DNA of 64,000 nt from an uncultured Sunxiuqinia sp. (GTDB lineage Bacteria > Bacteroidota > Bacteroidia > Bacteroidales > Prolixibacteraceae). Shown one piece after another: positions 18,524 through 25,468 of this stretch (positions are counted from its first letter, which is position 1; every line of letters starts with the position of its first letter). The DNA lies in contig NZ_CANLZV010000007.1 of NCBI RefSeq assembly GCF_947495665.1, forward strand, positions 62,001 through 126,000, in the 5' to 3' direction. The notes beneath the pieces were generated by a model. It saw nothing but the letters and a program-made list of their open reading frames with translations. It had not been told where the DNA came from and did not search any database. A program made the position numbers and the translations under genes.

Positions 18524-19618
18524 ATGAGATTAAGCGAAATTACAAGCTACCTCGAATCAGTTGCTCCCCTGGCCTACCAGGAATCCTACGATAATGCAGG
18601 CCTGCTGGTTGGAGAACCGGGCAAGGAAGTCAAACAGGCCCTCATCACCCTCGACGTGACTGAGACGGTGCTGGACGAAGCCATTGCCCGCAAATGTGAC
18701 CTGATCATTGCGCATCACCCGCTGATTTTTGGCGGGCTGAAAAAACTGAACGGCAAAAACGAAGTGGAACGTTGCGTCATCAAAGCCATTCAGCATAACA
18801 TTGCCATTTATGCCTCGCACACCAACCTCGACAGTGTGCCCGAGGGAGTGAATGGCAAGATTTGTGAAAAAATTGGACTGGAGAACTGCCGCATCTTATC
18901 GCCTGTTAGCGGGCAGCTCAAAAAGCTGGTCACCTTTGTACCATTCGATCATGCCGAAAAGGTACAGGAAGCTTTGTTTGCCGCAGGAGCCGGACAAATT
19001 GGGAATTACGATTCCTGTGCCTACTCCATTGCCGGAAAAGGCAGTTTCAGAGGCAATAGCACCACCAACCCATTTGTGGGGAAACCCGGCGAAATTCACT
19101 ACGAAAATGAACTTCGCATCGAAACCATTTTCCCGGCTCACTTGCAGGGAGCCGTTGTGCAGGCCTTAACTCAGGCGCACCCCTACGAAGAAGTGGCTTA
19201 CGACATTTATTCCATCGACAACCAACACCCGCAGGTAGGCATTGGCATGGTGGGCGAACTTCCGCGCGAAATGGATGAAAAACGCTTTCTGCGTTCACTC
19301 AAAAAAATATTTGGAACAGGCCTGATCAAGTACAGTCCTTTGCTGGATAAAAAGGTGAAAAGGATTGCGGTTTGCGGGGGTTCCGGAAGCTTTTTAATCA
19401 AACAAGCCATTCGGGAACAAGCCGATGTGTTTGTGACCGGCGACTTGAAATACCACCAGTTTTTTGAAGCTGAAAACAAAATGGTATTGGCCGACATTGG
19501 GCATTTTGAAAGCGAGCAATTCACTAAAGAAGTTTTTTATGAATTACTTACAAAAAAATTCCCTAAATTTGCAGTCCGTTTATCTGAGGTGAACACCAAC
19601 CCGGTAAACTACCTTTAA
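18524..19618 (+). CDS. Nif3-like dinuclear metal centre protein (YqfO type)
   Basis: The 364-residue protein is a Nif3/YbgI family member. It shows the metal-ligand motifs IIAHHPLIFGG, SHTNLD and the C-terminal DIGHFESEQ. A region of about 100 residues in the middle (about 130-235, KKLVTFVPFDHAEKVQEALFAAGAG...AHPYEEVAYDIY) is the CutA/PII-like insert of the long YqfO subtype. The ATG at 18524 gives the expected MRLSEITSYLE start. These proteins form hexameric rings with two metal ions per subunit; GTP cyclohydrolase-like activity has been proposed for the family but its role is unsettled. The gene is 31 bases after the MerR gene. Confidence 0.9.
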   Translation: MRLSEITSYLESVAPLAYQESYDNAGLLVGEPGKEVKQALITLDVTETVLDEAIARKCDLIIAHHPLIFGGLKKLNGKNEVERCVIKAIQHNIAIYASHTNLDSVPEGVNGKICEKIGLENCRILSPVSGQLKKLVTFVPFDHAEKVQEALFAAGAGQIGNYDSCAYSIAGKGSFRGNSTTNPFVGKPGEIHYENELRIETIFPAHLQGAVVQALTQAHPYEEVAYDIYSIDNQHPQVGIGMVGELPREMDEKRFLRSLKKIFGTGLIKYSPLLDKKVKRIAVCGGSGSFLIKQAIREQADVFVTGDLKYHQFFEAENKMVLADIGHFESEQFTKEVFYELLTKKFPKFAVRLSEVNTNPVNYL

Positions 19619-19643
19619 CATAGAAAATTAGAGCATTCCAAAT

Positions 19644-20414
19644 ATGAATACACAGTACCAAGAAGACAAATCAGTTCCAATTAGCGAAAAGCTAAAAGCC
19701 CTTTTCGAGTTGCAAACAGTTGTTTCTGAAATCGACAAGATTAAAACGCTTCGCGGAGAGCTTCCGCTTGAGGTACAAGACCTGGAAGACGACATTGCTG
19801 GCTTAACTACCCGTGTTAACAATTACAGTGATGACATCAAAACCCTTGAAACGTCTATCACAAACCGGAAAGCTGCGATCAAAGAATCTGAGGCCCTGAT
19901 TGCCAAGTATACCGAGCAGCAAAACAACGTGCGCAACAACCGCGAATACGATTCGCTGAACAAGGAAATTGAATTCCAAAAGCTGGAAATCGAACTTTCT
20001 GAAAAGCGCATTAAAGAGTTTACAGCGGAACTGGCCTCTAAAAAAGAAGCCATCGAATCATCTAAAACACTGCTTTCGGAACGTCAGGAAGACCTGGATC
20101 GCAAAAAATCAGAGTTGGAAGAAATTACCGCTGAAACGAAAATTGAAGAGGAAAAGCTGAAAGGAAAAGCGGAGAAAATTGAAAACGCAATTGAACCCCG
20201 TTTATTAACTGCTTTCAAACGGATTCGTAAAAATGCCCGCAACGGACTATCCGTAGTTACCGTTCAGCGTGATGCTTGTGGCGGTTGCTTTGCGAAGATT
20301 CCACCACAACGCCAAATGGACATTGCCAACCGCAAAAAAATTATCGTTTGCGAATATTGCGGACGAATCCTGGTTGACAAAGATATTCTGGAACCAGACC
20401 AAGTGAGCGAGTAA
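19644..20414 (+). CDS. Coiled-coil protein with C4 zinc ribbon
   Basis: The 256-residue protein is mostly helical coiled coil (about 15-185, rich in E/K/L heptads) and ends in a zinc ribbon with CGGC and CEYCGR (four Cys). This is the DUF164/zf-RING_7 architecture conserved beside nif3-like genes in many bacteria. Family members are thought to bind nucleic acid or ribosome-associated partners, but the function is not settled. It is the last gene of the operon; a perfect hairpin terminator follows at 20439-20470. Confidence 0.85.
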   Translation: MNTQYQEDKSVPISEKLKALFELQTVVSEIDKIKTLRGELPLEVQDLEDDIAGLTTRVNNYSDDIKTLETSITNRKAAIKESEALIAKYTEQQNNVRNNREYDSLNKEIEFQKLEIELSEKRIKEFTAELASKKEAIESSKTLLSERQEDLDRKKSELEEITAETKIEEEKLKGKAEKIENAIEPRLLTAFKRIRKNARNGLSVVTVQRDACGGCFAKIPPQRQMDIANRKKIIVCEYCGRILVDKDILEPDQVSE

Positions 20415-20438
20415 GCACTCGTTGACCAATTGATATAC

Positions 20439-20470
20439 AAAAGCCTTTAGAGCATGCTCTAAAGGCTTTT
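20439..20470 (+). terminator. Rho-independent terminator of the M23-MerR-Nif3-ribbon operon
   Basis: AAAAGCCTTTAGAGC and GCTCTAAAGGCTTTT form a perfect stem around a short centre, followed by a T run to 20474. Confidence 0.9.
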
Positions 20471-20503
20471 TTTTGTTGCTGTTAACTCGTACTGGAGGCA
20501 GCT

Positions 20504-20550
20504 GGATCGGATTTGCAATCCGATCCCATCTAACCCGGGATTTGCAATCC
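20504..20550. repeat. Left pair of REP-like palindromes flanking the RAYT gene
   Basis: A 10-bp-arm palindrome GGATCGGATT-TGC-AATCCGATCC lies at 20504-20526, and a shorter copy of its core, GGATT-TGC-AATCC, at 20538-20550. The same long arms recur on the other side of the transposase gene at 21170-21192. Confidence 0.8.
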
Positions 20551-20570
20551 TACTAAACGAATCATCACAT

Positions 20571-21119
20571 TCATACAAATTCAATATTAACCAATCCTTT
20601 TTCACCCGCATAATCTCTTGCCGAACTGTATAAGTAATCTTCCGGATTCCCCACCAACTCTGCCTTGACCGGGTTGTTGTGGATATACGCCATCTTTTCT
20701 TCCAGAAAAATGGTCCTATGGATTTCCTTTGCATCATTCCCATCCTGCCAAACTTTGTAGTTGCGTATCTTCTTATTGTTTTTCCCCGCGTACCAGAACA
20801 AATTCAGCAACCAGTCGCGCCTGCTTTCAGTTCCTGTTTTTAGGGCATCAACCAAGGCTTTGCTGGTAAATTTCTTGAAATCGCGAAGAACATCAGATAA
20901 ACTATCGTCATCATCAGCTCCGGCAATCAGGTGCAAATGGTTCGACATCAGGCACCAGCAATACACCCTTAACCCTTTATGGGCAATACAATAATTCAGA
21001 GAGTCAACAATCAGATGCTTGTATACCGGGCGGGTAAACAAATCAATCCATTCCACAATCGTTAAGGTCAGATAGTAGACATATCCTGGTGATATTTTAT
21101 TACGAATTCCCATGGGCAT
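20571..21119 (-). CDS. REP-associated tyrosine transposase (RAYT, Y1/IS200-like)
   Basis: The 182-residue protein has the Y1_Tnp (HUH) fold: a beta strand YVYYLTLTI, the HUH motif as SNHLHLIAG, and a C-terminal YIHNNPVKAELV segment with tyrosines (YIHNNP is typical of RAYTs). The ATG at 21119 was chosen because an upstream ATG at 21182 lies inside the flanking palindrome. Enzymes of this kind nick and rejoin single-stranded DNA at adjacent palindromes. The gene is flanked by two GGATT-N3-AATCC palindromes on each side, so it resembles a complete RAYT-REP unit. All catalytic parts look intact. Confidence 0.88.
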   Translation of the reverse strand: MPMGIRNKISPGYVYYLTLTIVEWIDLFTRPVYKHLIVDSLNYCIAHKGLRVYCWCLMSNHLHLIAGADDDDSLSDVLRDFKKFTSKALVDALKTGTESRRDWLLNLFWYAGKNNKKIRNYKVWQDGNDAKEIHRTIFLEEKMAYIHNNPVKAELVGNPEDYLYSSARDYAGEKGLVNIEFV

Positions 21120-21143
21120 CAGGTTATTTAACAGTTGGACCTT

Positions 21144-21192
21144 ATGGATTCCAAATCCATTGTTAGTATGGATCGGATTCAAAATCCGATCC
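21144..21192. repeat. Right pair of REP-like palindromes flanking the RAYT gene
   Basis: ATGGATT-CCA-AATCCAT at 21144-21160 and GGATCGGATT-CAA-AATCCGATCC at 21170-21192. The long palindrome has arms identical to the left copy at 20504-20526; only the 3-base loop differs. Confidence 0.8.
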
Positions 21193-21236
21193 AGCCACAG
21201 TCCTATTGCAAAGCCGCTGGATCTGCTCTGGCGCTC

Positions 21237-21953
21237 CTACTGATTGACCACCGGACGGCTGCCACTTTGCCGCGCCGCTGCCGTAGCCTCACGAATCGCT
21301 TGATCAAGTTCTTCAACCGTTTCACGAATTCCTTCCGGTTCGTTGAGCGCATTAAGGGCATTAAGCATGTTGCACAGCAAATCCAAGGATGTTTTTAACT
21401 GCTCGAAAGCCTCTTTATCAGTCACCGTGTCGTCGGTCGAACGGGCAGCAGTCCGCTCCTGCGAAAGATTGACAAACGACTGGTTGTCGCGATGCAGCTC
21501 GGTTATCCATTCCACCGCATGAATCGTTACCAGATGCGCTTGCATCGCCTGGTCATTCAGGTCCTTTAACAAACTCGTAATTGCTGCTGTTTCTTCAGCA
21601 TAAGAAGCATAGTAAAGACTCAGTCCGTTTTTTTCAAAAAGAGGCCACAGCGACTCACAAGCCAGCCGGTACTCCTCGTTCTCGCGCAGTAAACCCGCTG
21701 CTACATGATCGCGCAAGGAGCGGTAACTGTTATCGCGCCGCTGATCGGCCTTCCGGATCAAACTGGTTAATGCTTGCCAGCTACTGCTGCCAACCGCCTG
21801 AACAGCGATTTCCTGCTTAAGGCGAATGGTGGCCAGCAACGATGAAATCATTGGATGATCGGGAAACCGGTCGGTCACCAACTGTATCATCCGCTGTGAA
21901 AGACTGATTAAGTGGGCAAGGCTGAAATAAGAGTATAAAATTTTTAAGATCAT
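21237..21953 (-). CDS. DUF6261 family protein
   Basis: The 238-residue protein begins MILKILYSYFSLAHLISLSQRMI, is almost entirely helical, and resembles the DUF6261 family restricted to Bacteroidota, whose members often sit near mobile or repeated DNA. No catalytic motif, signal peptide or membrane segment is visible. The first 30 residues and the RDNSYRSLRDHVAAGL segment near 73 are the most family-like parts. It stands alone between the RAYT unit and the 41-bp tandem repeat. Function unknown. Confidence 0.65.
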   Translation of the reverse strand: MILKILYSYFSLAHLISLSQRMIQLVTDRFPDHPMISSLLATIRLKQEIAVQAVGSSSWQALTSLIRKADQRRDNSYRSLRDHVAAGLLRENEEYRLACESLWPLFEKNGLSLYYASYAEETAAITSLLKDLNDQAMQAHLVTIHAVEWITELHRDNQSFVNLSQERTAARSTDDTVTDKEAFEQLKTSLDLLCNMLNALNALNEPEGIRETVEELDQAIREATAAARQSGSRPVVNQ

Positions 21954-22047
21954 AACTATTGATTTTTAAATGATTAAGAACCATAAATTACAACAAAATG
22001 ATCAATTTAACAATAGGAATGCAAAAATTAAAGAACAGTAGTCACTG

Positions 22048-22387
22048 GCTGCCGATTTTCATTTCCGCAGCACCGGAAGTAAAAGTTAGCTGCTGATTTT
22101 CATCTCCGCGCCACCGGAAGCAAAAGTTGGCCGCTGATTTTCATTTCCGCGCCACCGGAAGCAAAAGTTGGCTGTTGATTTTCATTTCCGCAGCACCGGA
22201 AGCAAAAGTTAGCTGCCGATTTTCATCTCCACGCCACCGGAAGTAAAAGTTGGCTGCTGATTTTCATCTCCGCGCCACCGGAAGTAAAAGTTAGCTGCTG
22301 ATTTTCATTTCCGCGCCACCGGAAGCAAAAGTTGGCTGCCGATTTTCATTTCCGCGCCACCGGAAGCAAAAGTTGGCTGCCGATTTT
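22048..22387. repeat. Tandem repeat: eight 41-bp units plus a partial ninth
   Basis: Units begin at 22048, 22089, 22130, 22171, 22212, 22253, 22294 and 22335, each exactly 41 bases, and a truncated unit starts at 22376. Each unit contains the short inverted repeat TTCCG-N6-CGGAA (one base changed in some units). Differences between units fall at a handful of positions, mostly as two alternative bases. As 41 is not a multiple of 3 and there are no unique spacers, it is neither coding nor CRISPR. Confidence 0.9.
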
Positions 22388-22544
22388 TTAATGGTCGTTA
22401 AAAACGACACAAAGCGAACTCCTTGTTACCGCTTTGCTCAAACAAGGGGGAGATGGGGATTGGCAATTTTATCCTACTGCTTCAAAGGTAGGATAAATGT
22501 GTTAAAAACTTTCCTGAAAAAACTAACAAGCTTGTTAACAGGGG

Positions 22545-22626
22545 TAGGACAAACTGTGAGTGGGTGTCAACAAACAATAGGACAAATTGTGAGCAGCTAT
22601 GAACAGTTAGTAGGACAAACTGTGAG
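22545..22626 (+). repeat. Iteron-like sites, cluster 1 (three copies, 33-bp spacing)
   Basis: TAGGACAAACTGTGAG at 22545, TAGGACAAATTGTGAG at 22578 and TAGGACAAACTGTGAG at 22611. Starts are exactly 33 bases apart. The sequences between the sites are not alike, which shows that the 16-bp site itself is what has been kept. Confidence 0.8.
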
Positions 22627-22725
22627 TGAGTTCTTTTTAAGGCGATGTGCGTGTTATTCTCACTCCCTCTTAAGTTGCTGGTTATTAGCTTGATATAGCC
22701 ACGGAAGGACTTTATTAACACCTTG

Positions 22726-22825
22726 TAGGACAATTTGTGAGCGACTTAGGACAAGTTGTGAGTACGATAGGACAAACTGTGAGTGGTATAGGACAAAATG
22801 TGAGCAATGTAGGACAATTTGTGAG
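22726..22825 (+). repeat. Iteron-like sites, cluster 2 (five copies, 21-bp spacing)
   Basis: Five TAGGACAA-nn-TGTGAG sites start at 22726, 22747, 22768, 22789 and 22810, exactly 21 bases (two helical turns) apart. The two central bases vary (TT, GT, AC, AA, TT). An inverted copy of the core, ACTCACAGTTTGTC, lies at 22943-22956 beyond an A/T-rich stretch. The layout resembles plasmid replication iterons, but no rep gene is in the window. Confidence 0.8.
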
Positions 22826-22942
22826 CTCAACCCTTGCAACTAACACACTGTCAATGACATAGGATTACCTTGTATTTGAGAATATCTTGGGAATTTAGAA
22901 TATCTTTGATGAGTAATTTTTAATTTAAAAGAAAGAAATACC

Positions 22943-22956
22943 ACTCACAGTTTGTC
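22943..22956 (-). repeat. Inverted copy of the iteron-like core
   Basis: On the minus strand GACAAACTGTGAGT matches cluster 1 copies over all 14 bases. It lies 117 bases beyond the last direct copy, past A/T-rich DNA. Confidence 0.65.
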
Positions 22957-23128
22957 ACCATTTTGATTACCAGTATTTTAACTACAATAGTGTACATTAT
23001 TTACACTTTAACTCCAATTTTTTTCCTTGTGTCATTGCAAGACGAGTCCTATCGGTTTCCCATGTGGAGAATCTGATTTCTTTTTTACACCTTTTGCAAT
23101 TTGTATAGAGTCTCATTTCAAAATGTTG

Positions 23129-23258
23129 CCTAACGCTTGGTACATGCTGTCGTTACGGATTTCGGAGAGCGCTCCTGTCCGAAGGACATGGAACTGAGTA
23201 ACGAGAATCCAGCGAACGATACACCATGAACCCCGCAATACAATATGTACTGTTTTAC
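23129..23258. repeat. Long nested-hairpin intergenic element
   Basis: Nested inverted arms are visible: GTACAT (23140-23145) with ATGTAC (23245-23250), and CGTTAC (23151-23156) with GTAACG (23198-23203), plus TCC-GAA-GGA inside. The element begins with GCCTAACGCTTGGTACATG. It resembles intergenic repeats I associate with other Bacteroidota genomes, but this is from memory and no second copy is in the window. It lies just downstream of the GIY-YIG gene. Confidence 0.4.
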
Positions 23259-23275
23259 AAGCTGGTTTTTCATTT

Positions 23276-24094
23276 TTAACTGTTCGCAATTCTTACACAT
23301 TCTGCTCTCAAATCTGATAATTCTTTAACTGAAAGAGGATTCTTTGCAATATTTATTAAAGGTAGATATTTCTGGATCAAGTTGGTTTCTAAACTCTCAA
23401 AATCGTCATTAAATTCAACCCAGTTTACAAGCAAATTTTTATTTATCCACTCTATAATTTTACTTTCATCGGAGGTCGAAAATTTATAGTTCTTTTTGTT
23501 GGCTCTATTTTTTAGAGAACCTTTTGGTGGTTTAAAACCAAGAACGGCTCCAATGCTACGAAAAAAAGTTCCGTGTCCGTTTGCGCGCAATTCCTGATTT
23601 AAAAATCTTTTCTTTAGATTTTGAGATGCAATCCCAATGTAGATTATGTTGTGTTTTCTTTCTTCTAATACTCTGTCAAATGGCTCAGGGAAAACTTTAT
23701 AATTTTTAATTCGGATACAATAAAGTCCTGAATTAGATGGTACTAAATTATCAATATCTGAAGCATTTTTAAAGTTTTTTTCATTCATTAAAACTTTCTC
23801 CAAAAGCACAAGATTTTTTGAAACTTCTGTAATTTTTGTTTTAGGTTTTTCAGTCTGAATTATGGGAGAAGAAACTTTAATGTTTTTTTGTCCGATTAAT
23901 GAAACAGTTGAACCGTTACGATTAAAAAGTTGTGGATAATTCCTTGTTCTCCCATGAATTTGAAAAGGTTGAATTTCTGAACCATCCTTTTTTTGATACC
24001 ACTTATTTTTATTCAATTCATAAGCAATTTCAGAAGTAGTCATTGGTCTACCATTTTGTTGTAATAATTTCTCTATTGCTTCATGAAGTTTCAT
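23276..24094 (-). CDS. HARE-HTH / GIY-YIG nuclease-domain protein
   Basis: The 272-residue protein appears to join two domains. Residues about 1-68 fit a HARE-HTH winged helix (EAIEKLLQQNGRPMTTSEIAYEL, then a YPQLFNRNGSTVSLIG end), a DNA-binding module proposed to sense modified DNA. Residues about 120-265 fit a GIY-YIG nuclease: GLYCIRI and IIYIGIAS supply the GIY/YIG pair, KKRF the Arg, and ETNLIQKYLP...NIAKNP the catalytic Glu and the Asn. The gene looks more A/T-rich by eye than its neighbours and sits in the accessory island, which suggests transfer. A role in restriction of modified DNA or in mobile-element cutting is inference; no methylase or partner gene is nearby. Confidence 0.7.
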   Translation of the reverse strand: MKLHEAIEKLLQQNGRPMTTSEIAYELNKNKWYQKKDGSEIQPFQIHGRTRNYPQLFNRNGSTVSLIGQKNIKVSSPIIQTEKPKTKITEVSKNLVLLEKVLMNEKNFKNASDIDNLVPSNSGLYCIRIKNYKVFPEPFDRVLEERKHNIIYIGIASQNLKKRFLNQELRANGHGTFFRSIGAVLGFKPPKGSLKNRANKKNYKFSTSDESKIIEWINKNLLVNWVEFNDDFESLETNLIQKYLPLINIAKNPLSVKELSDLRAECVRIANS

Positions 24095-24278
24095 ATGCTT
24101 ACGTTTAGGTCGTTTCAGGTTTCGCTGTTCAAGTTACAAAACTTTACAAAATGTACGAATCCGTAAGTATCTTTTTATTTCCGTTTTAAGTAGCTGATTG
24201 CTCCAACAAGGGGTAGTTAGGTGAATCCTTGCCAAAAAATCAAGGGGCTCCCCTCCTCCAAAGTACGTGCAAAAAAAA

Positions 24279-24311
24279 GGCTCCGATCTTTTGGGGAGAA
24301 AGATCGGAGCC
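24279..24311. terminator. Terminator downstream of the lipoprotein gene
   Basis: GGCTCCGATCTT (24279-24290) and AAGATCGGAGCC (24300-24311) form a perfect 12-bp stem. On the minus strand it is followed by a T run opposite AAAAAAAA at 24271-24278. Confidence 0.85.
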
Positions 24312-24337
24312 CTTGTTACACGTATCCGCACCAAAGC

Positions 24338-25309
24338 TTACGGCCGTTCAAACTCGTTCACGCTTTTCACTTTAAACACGCGCGAAGATTCCCCGTTGAC
24401 CATTTCGTAGTTTACCTGACGCAGCTTGTTGGTTCCGGCAATGGGGAAGCGCTGGCTCAGGGTCGTTTCCACAATGGCAAACTCATCGCCGCCCTCGTAG
24501 CCTTGGTTGATGGAGGAATCGAATTTGATATCCTGAAAGTAAACATCGCTCATCGACTTGCGATTGTTGACCGAATAGGCAATCACCGTTCCTTTGGTGG
24601 TTTCTTCGTTGCGAATGAAAACCACCACTTCGGGCGAGCCATCACTGTTCAGATCCTCCACTTCGGCCCAAACCACCTGCCCATCCATTTCGTGCTCAAC
24701 CGAACGGTTCGAGATCTCCAAACCAAAGGGTGCAATGGTTAGCCAGTTTTTACCCTCCTTCATCTTACTCGAAACATGAAAGCCAATTCCCTGCAGTTGC
24801 AGCACCTGGCTAAAAAGGGTTTGATCGACCTGCTCCGGATCCAGCTCCCCGGCAATCTTTTGATAGCTGCCAGCAACGGTTGCTCCTCCTGAGCAATAGA
24901 AATACAACACGCCTTCATCTTCCGCCTTTTCGGCTTTAATGGTTAATTGATCGCCTTCAAAGGCAAACAAAACCGGTTTTCCATCCACCACGGCACGAAA
25001 AACACCTTCCGAAATTTCCCGGGCCGTGACATCCCATGTACAGGTTGGCCGCTTTTTATCCGCCCGCGACCGAACGGAAATGGCCAACTGCTTCTCATCC
25101 TGTTGGCTCACCTTTATGCCTACCCAGTCGTAGCCTTCACTGCGCTTAAAATAATCCGGCGTCACATAGTTTCCTGACACCGTTTTTTCAACCGCTTGCT
25201 CTACAACCACCGACTCTTTTTCGGCTTCTGGTTTTTTCGTCTGCGTTCCGCAGGCAAACAGCATGGTTCCCACCAAGCCGCTTAGCAATATTCTTTTTGA
25301 TCGCTTCAT
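24338..25309 (-). CDS. Predicted lipoprotein of unknown function
   Basis: The 323-residue product starts MKRSKRILLSGLVGTMLFACG: a signal peptide ending in a lipobox (LFAC), so Cys is the expected lipidation site. The ATG at 25309 was preferred to one 10 codons upstream because it begins the signal sequence directly. The mature part has two halves with beta-rich, evenly charged sequence (VTPDYFKRSEGYDWVGIKV near 55, SDGSPEVVVFIRNEE near 225). I recognise no domain. It likely faces the periplasm or cell surface. The gene is monocistronic and bounded by terminators at 24279-24311 and 25417-25440. Confidence 0.7.
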   Translation of the reverse strand: MKRSKRILLSGLVGTMLFACGTQTKKPEAEKESVVVEQAVEKTVSGNYVTPDYFKRSEGYDWVGIKVSQQDEKQLAISVRSRADKKRPTCTWDVTAREISEGVFRAVVDGKPVLFAFEGDQLTIKAEKAEDEGVLYFYCSGGATVAGSYQKIAGELDPEQVDQTLFSQVLQLQGIGFHVSSKMKEGKNWLTIAPFGLEISNRSVEHEMDGQVVWAEVEDLNSDGSPEVVVFIRNEETTKGTVIAYSVNNRKSMSDVYFQDIKFDSSINQGYEGGDEFAIVETTLSQRFPIAGTNKLRQVNYEMVNGESSRVFKVKSVNEFERP

Positions 25310-25416
25310 ATTTTTCAGTTTTTGGCTTCTTTTACCCAATGTTTCTAAAACAACTCCTGTTTTAATCGAATGTTTTGTTCCCCGTCATTTTTTTGATGAG
25401 AACCGGCCAATAAAAA

Positions 25417-25440
25417 AATCCGGCTTCGAAAAGCCGGATT
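25417..25440. terminator. Terminator downstream of the lemA-TPM operon
   Basis: AATCCGGCTT-CGAA-AAGCCGGATT (10-bp arms, stable tetraloop). On the minus strand a T run follows (opposite AAAAA at 25412-25416). Confidence 0.88.
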
Positions 25441-25468
25441 TGAATGTCATATTTTATAGTGTCTGGCA

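Noticed and set aside
20459-20743. Second minus-strand open frame of 94 residues overlapping the RAYT gene
   Set aside because: It lies in another frame of the RAYT gene and runs through the left palindromes and the operon terminator.
22048-22387. Possible CRISPR array at the 41-bp repeats
   Set aside because: The units follow each other without unique spacers, and there is no cas gene in the window.
22373-22693. Plus-strand open frame of 106 residues starting in the tandem repeat
   Set aside because: It begins inside the last partial 41-bp unit, crosses the iteron-like sites and has no recognisable domain.
22482-22733. Minus-strand open frame of 83 residues across the first iteron-like sites (HSQFVLL-type repeats)
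   Set aside because: The repeated peptide is a by-product of 33-bp-spaced DNA sites. In the 21-bp cluster the variable bases would change amino acids freely, so the DNA, not a protein, is conserved.
23129-23137. GCCTAAC as an integron attC core
   Set aside because: It fits RYYYAAC, but no matching GTTRRRY core is found at the other end of the element, and there is no integrase gene.
23931-23939. Exact DnaA box (TGTGGATAA) near the iteron-like region
   Set aside because: It is a single copy inside the nuclease coding region, about 1 kb from the array, and one chance match is expected in a window of this size.
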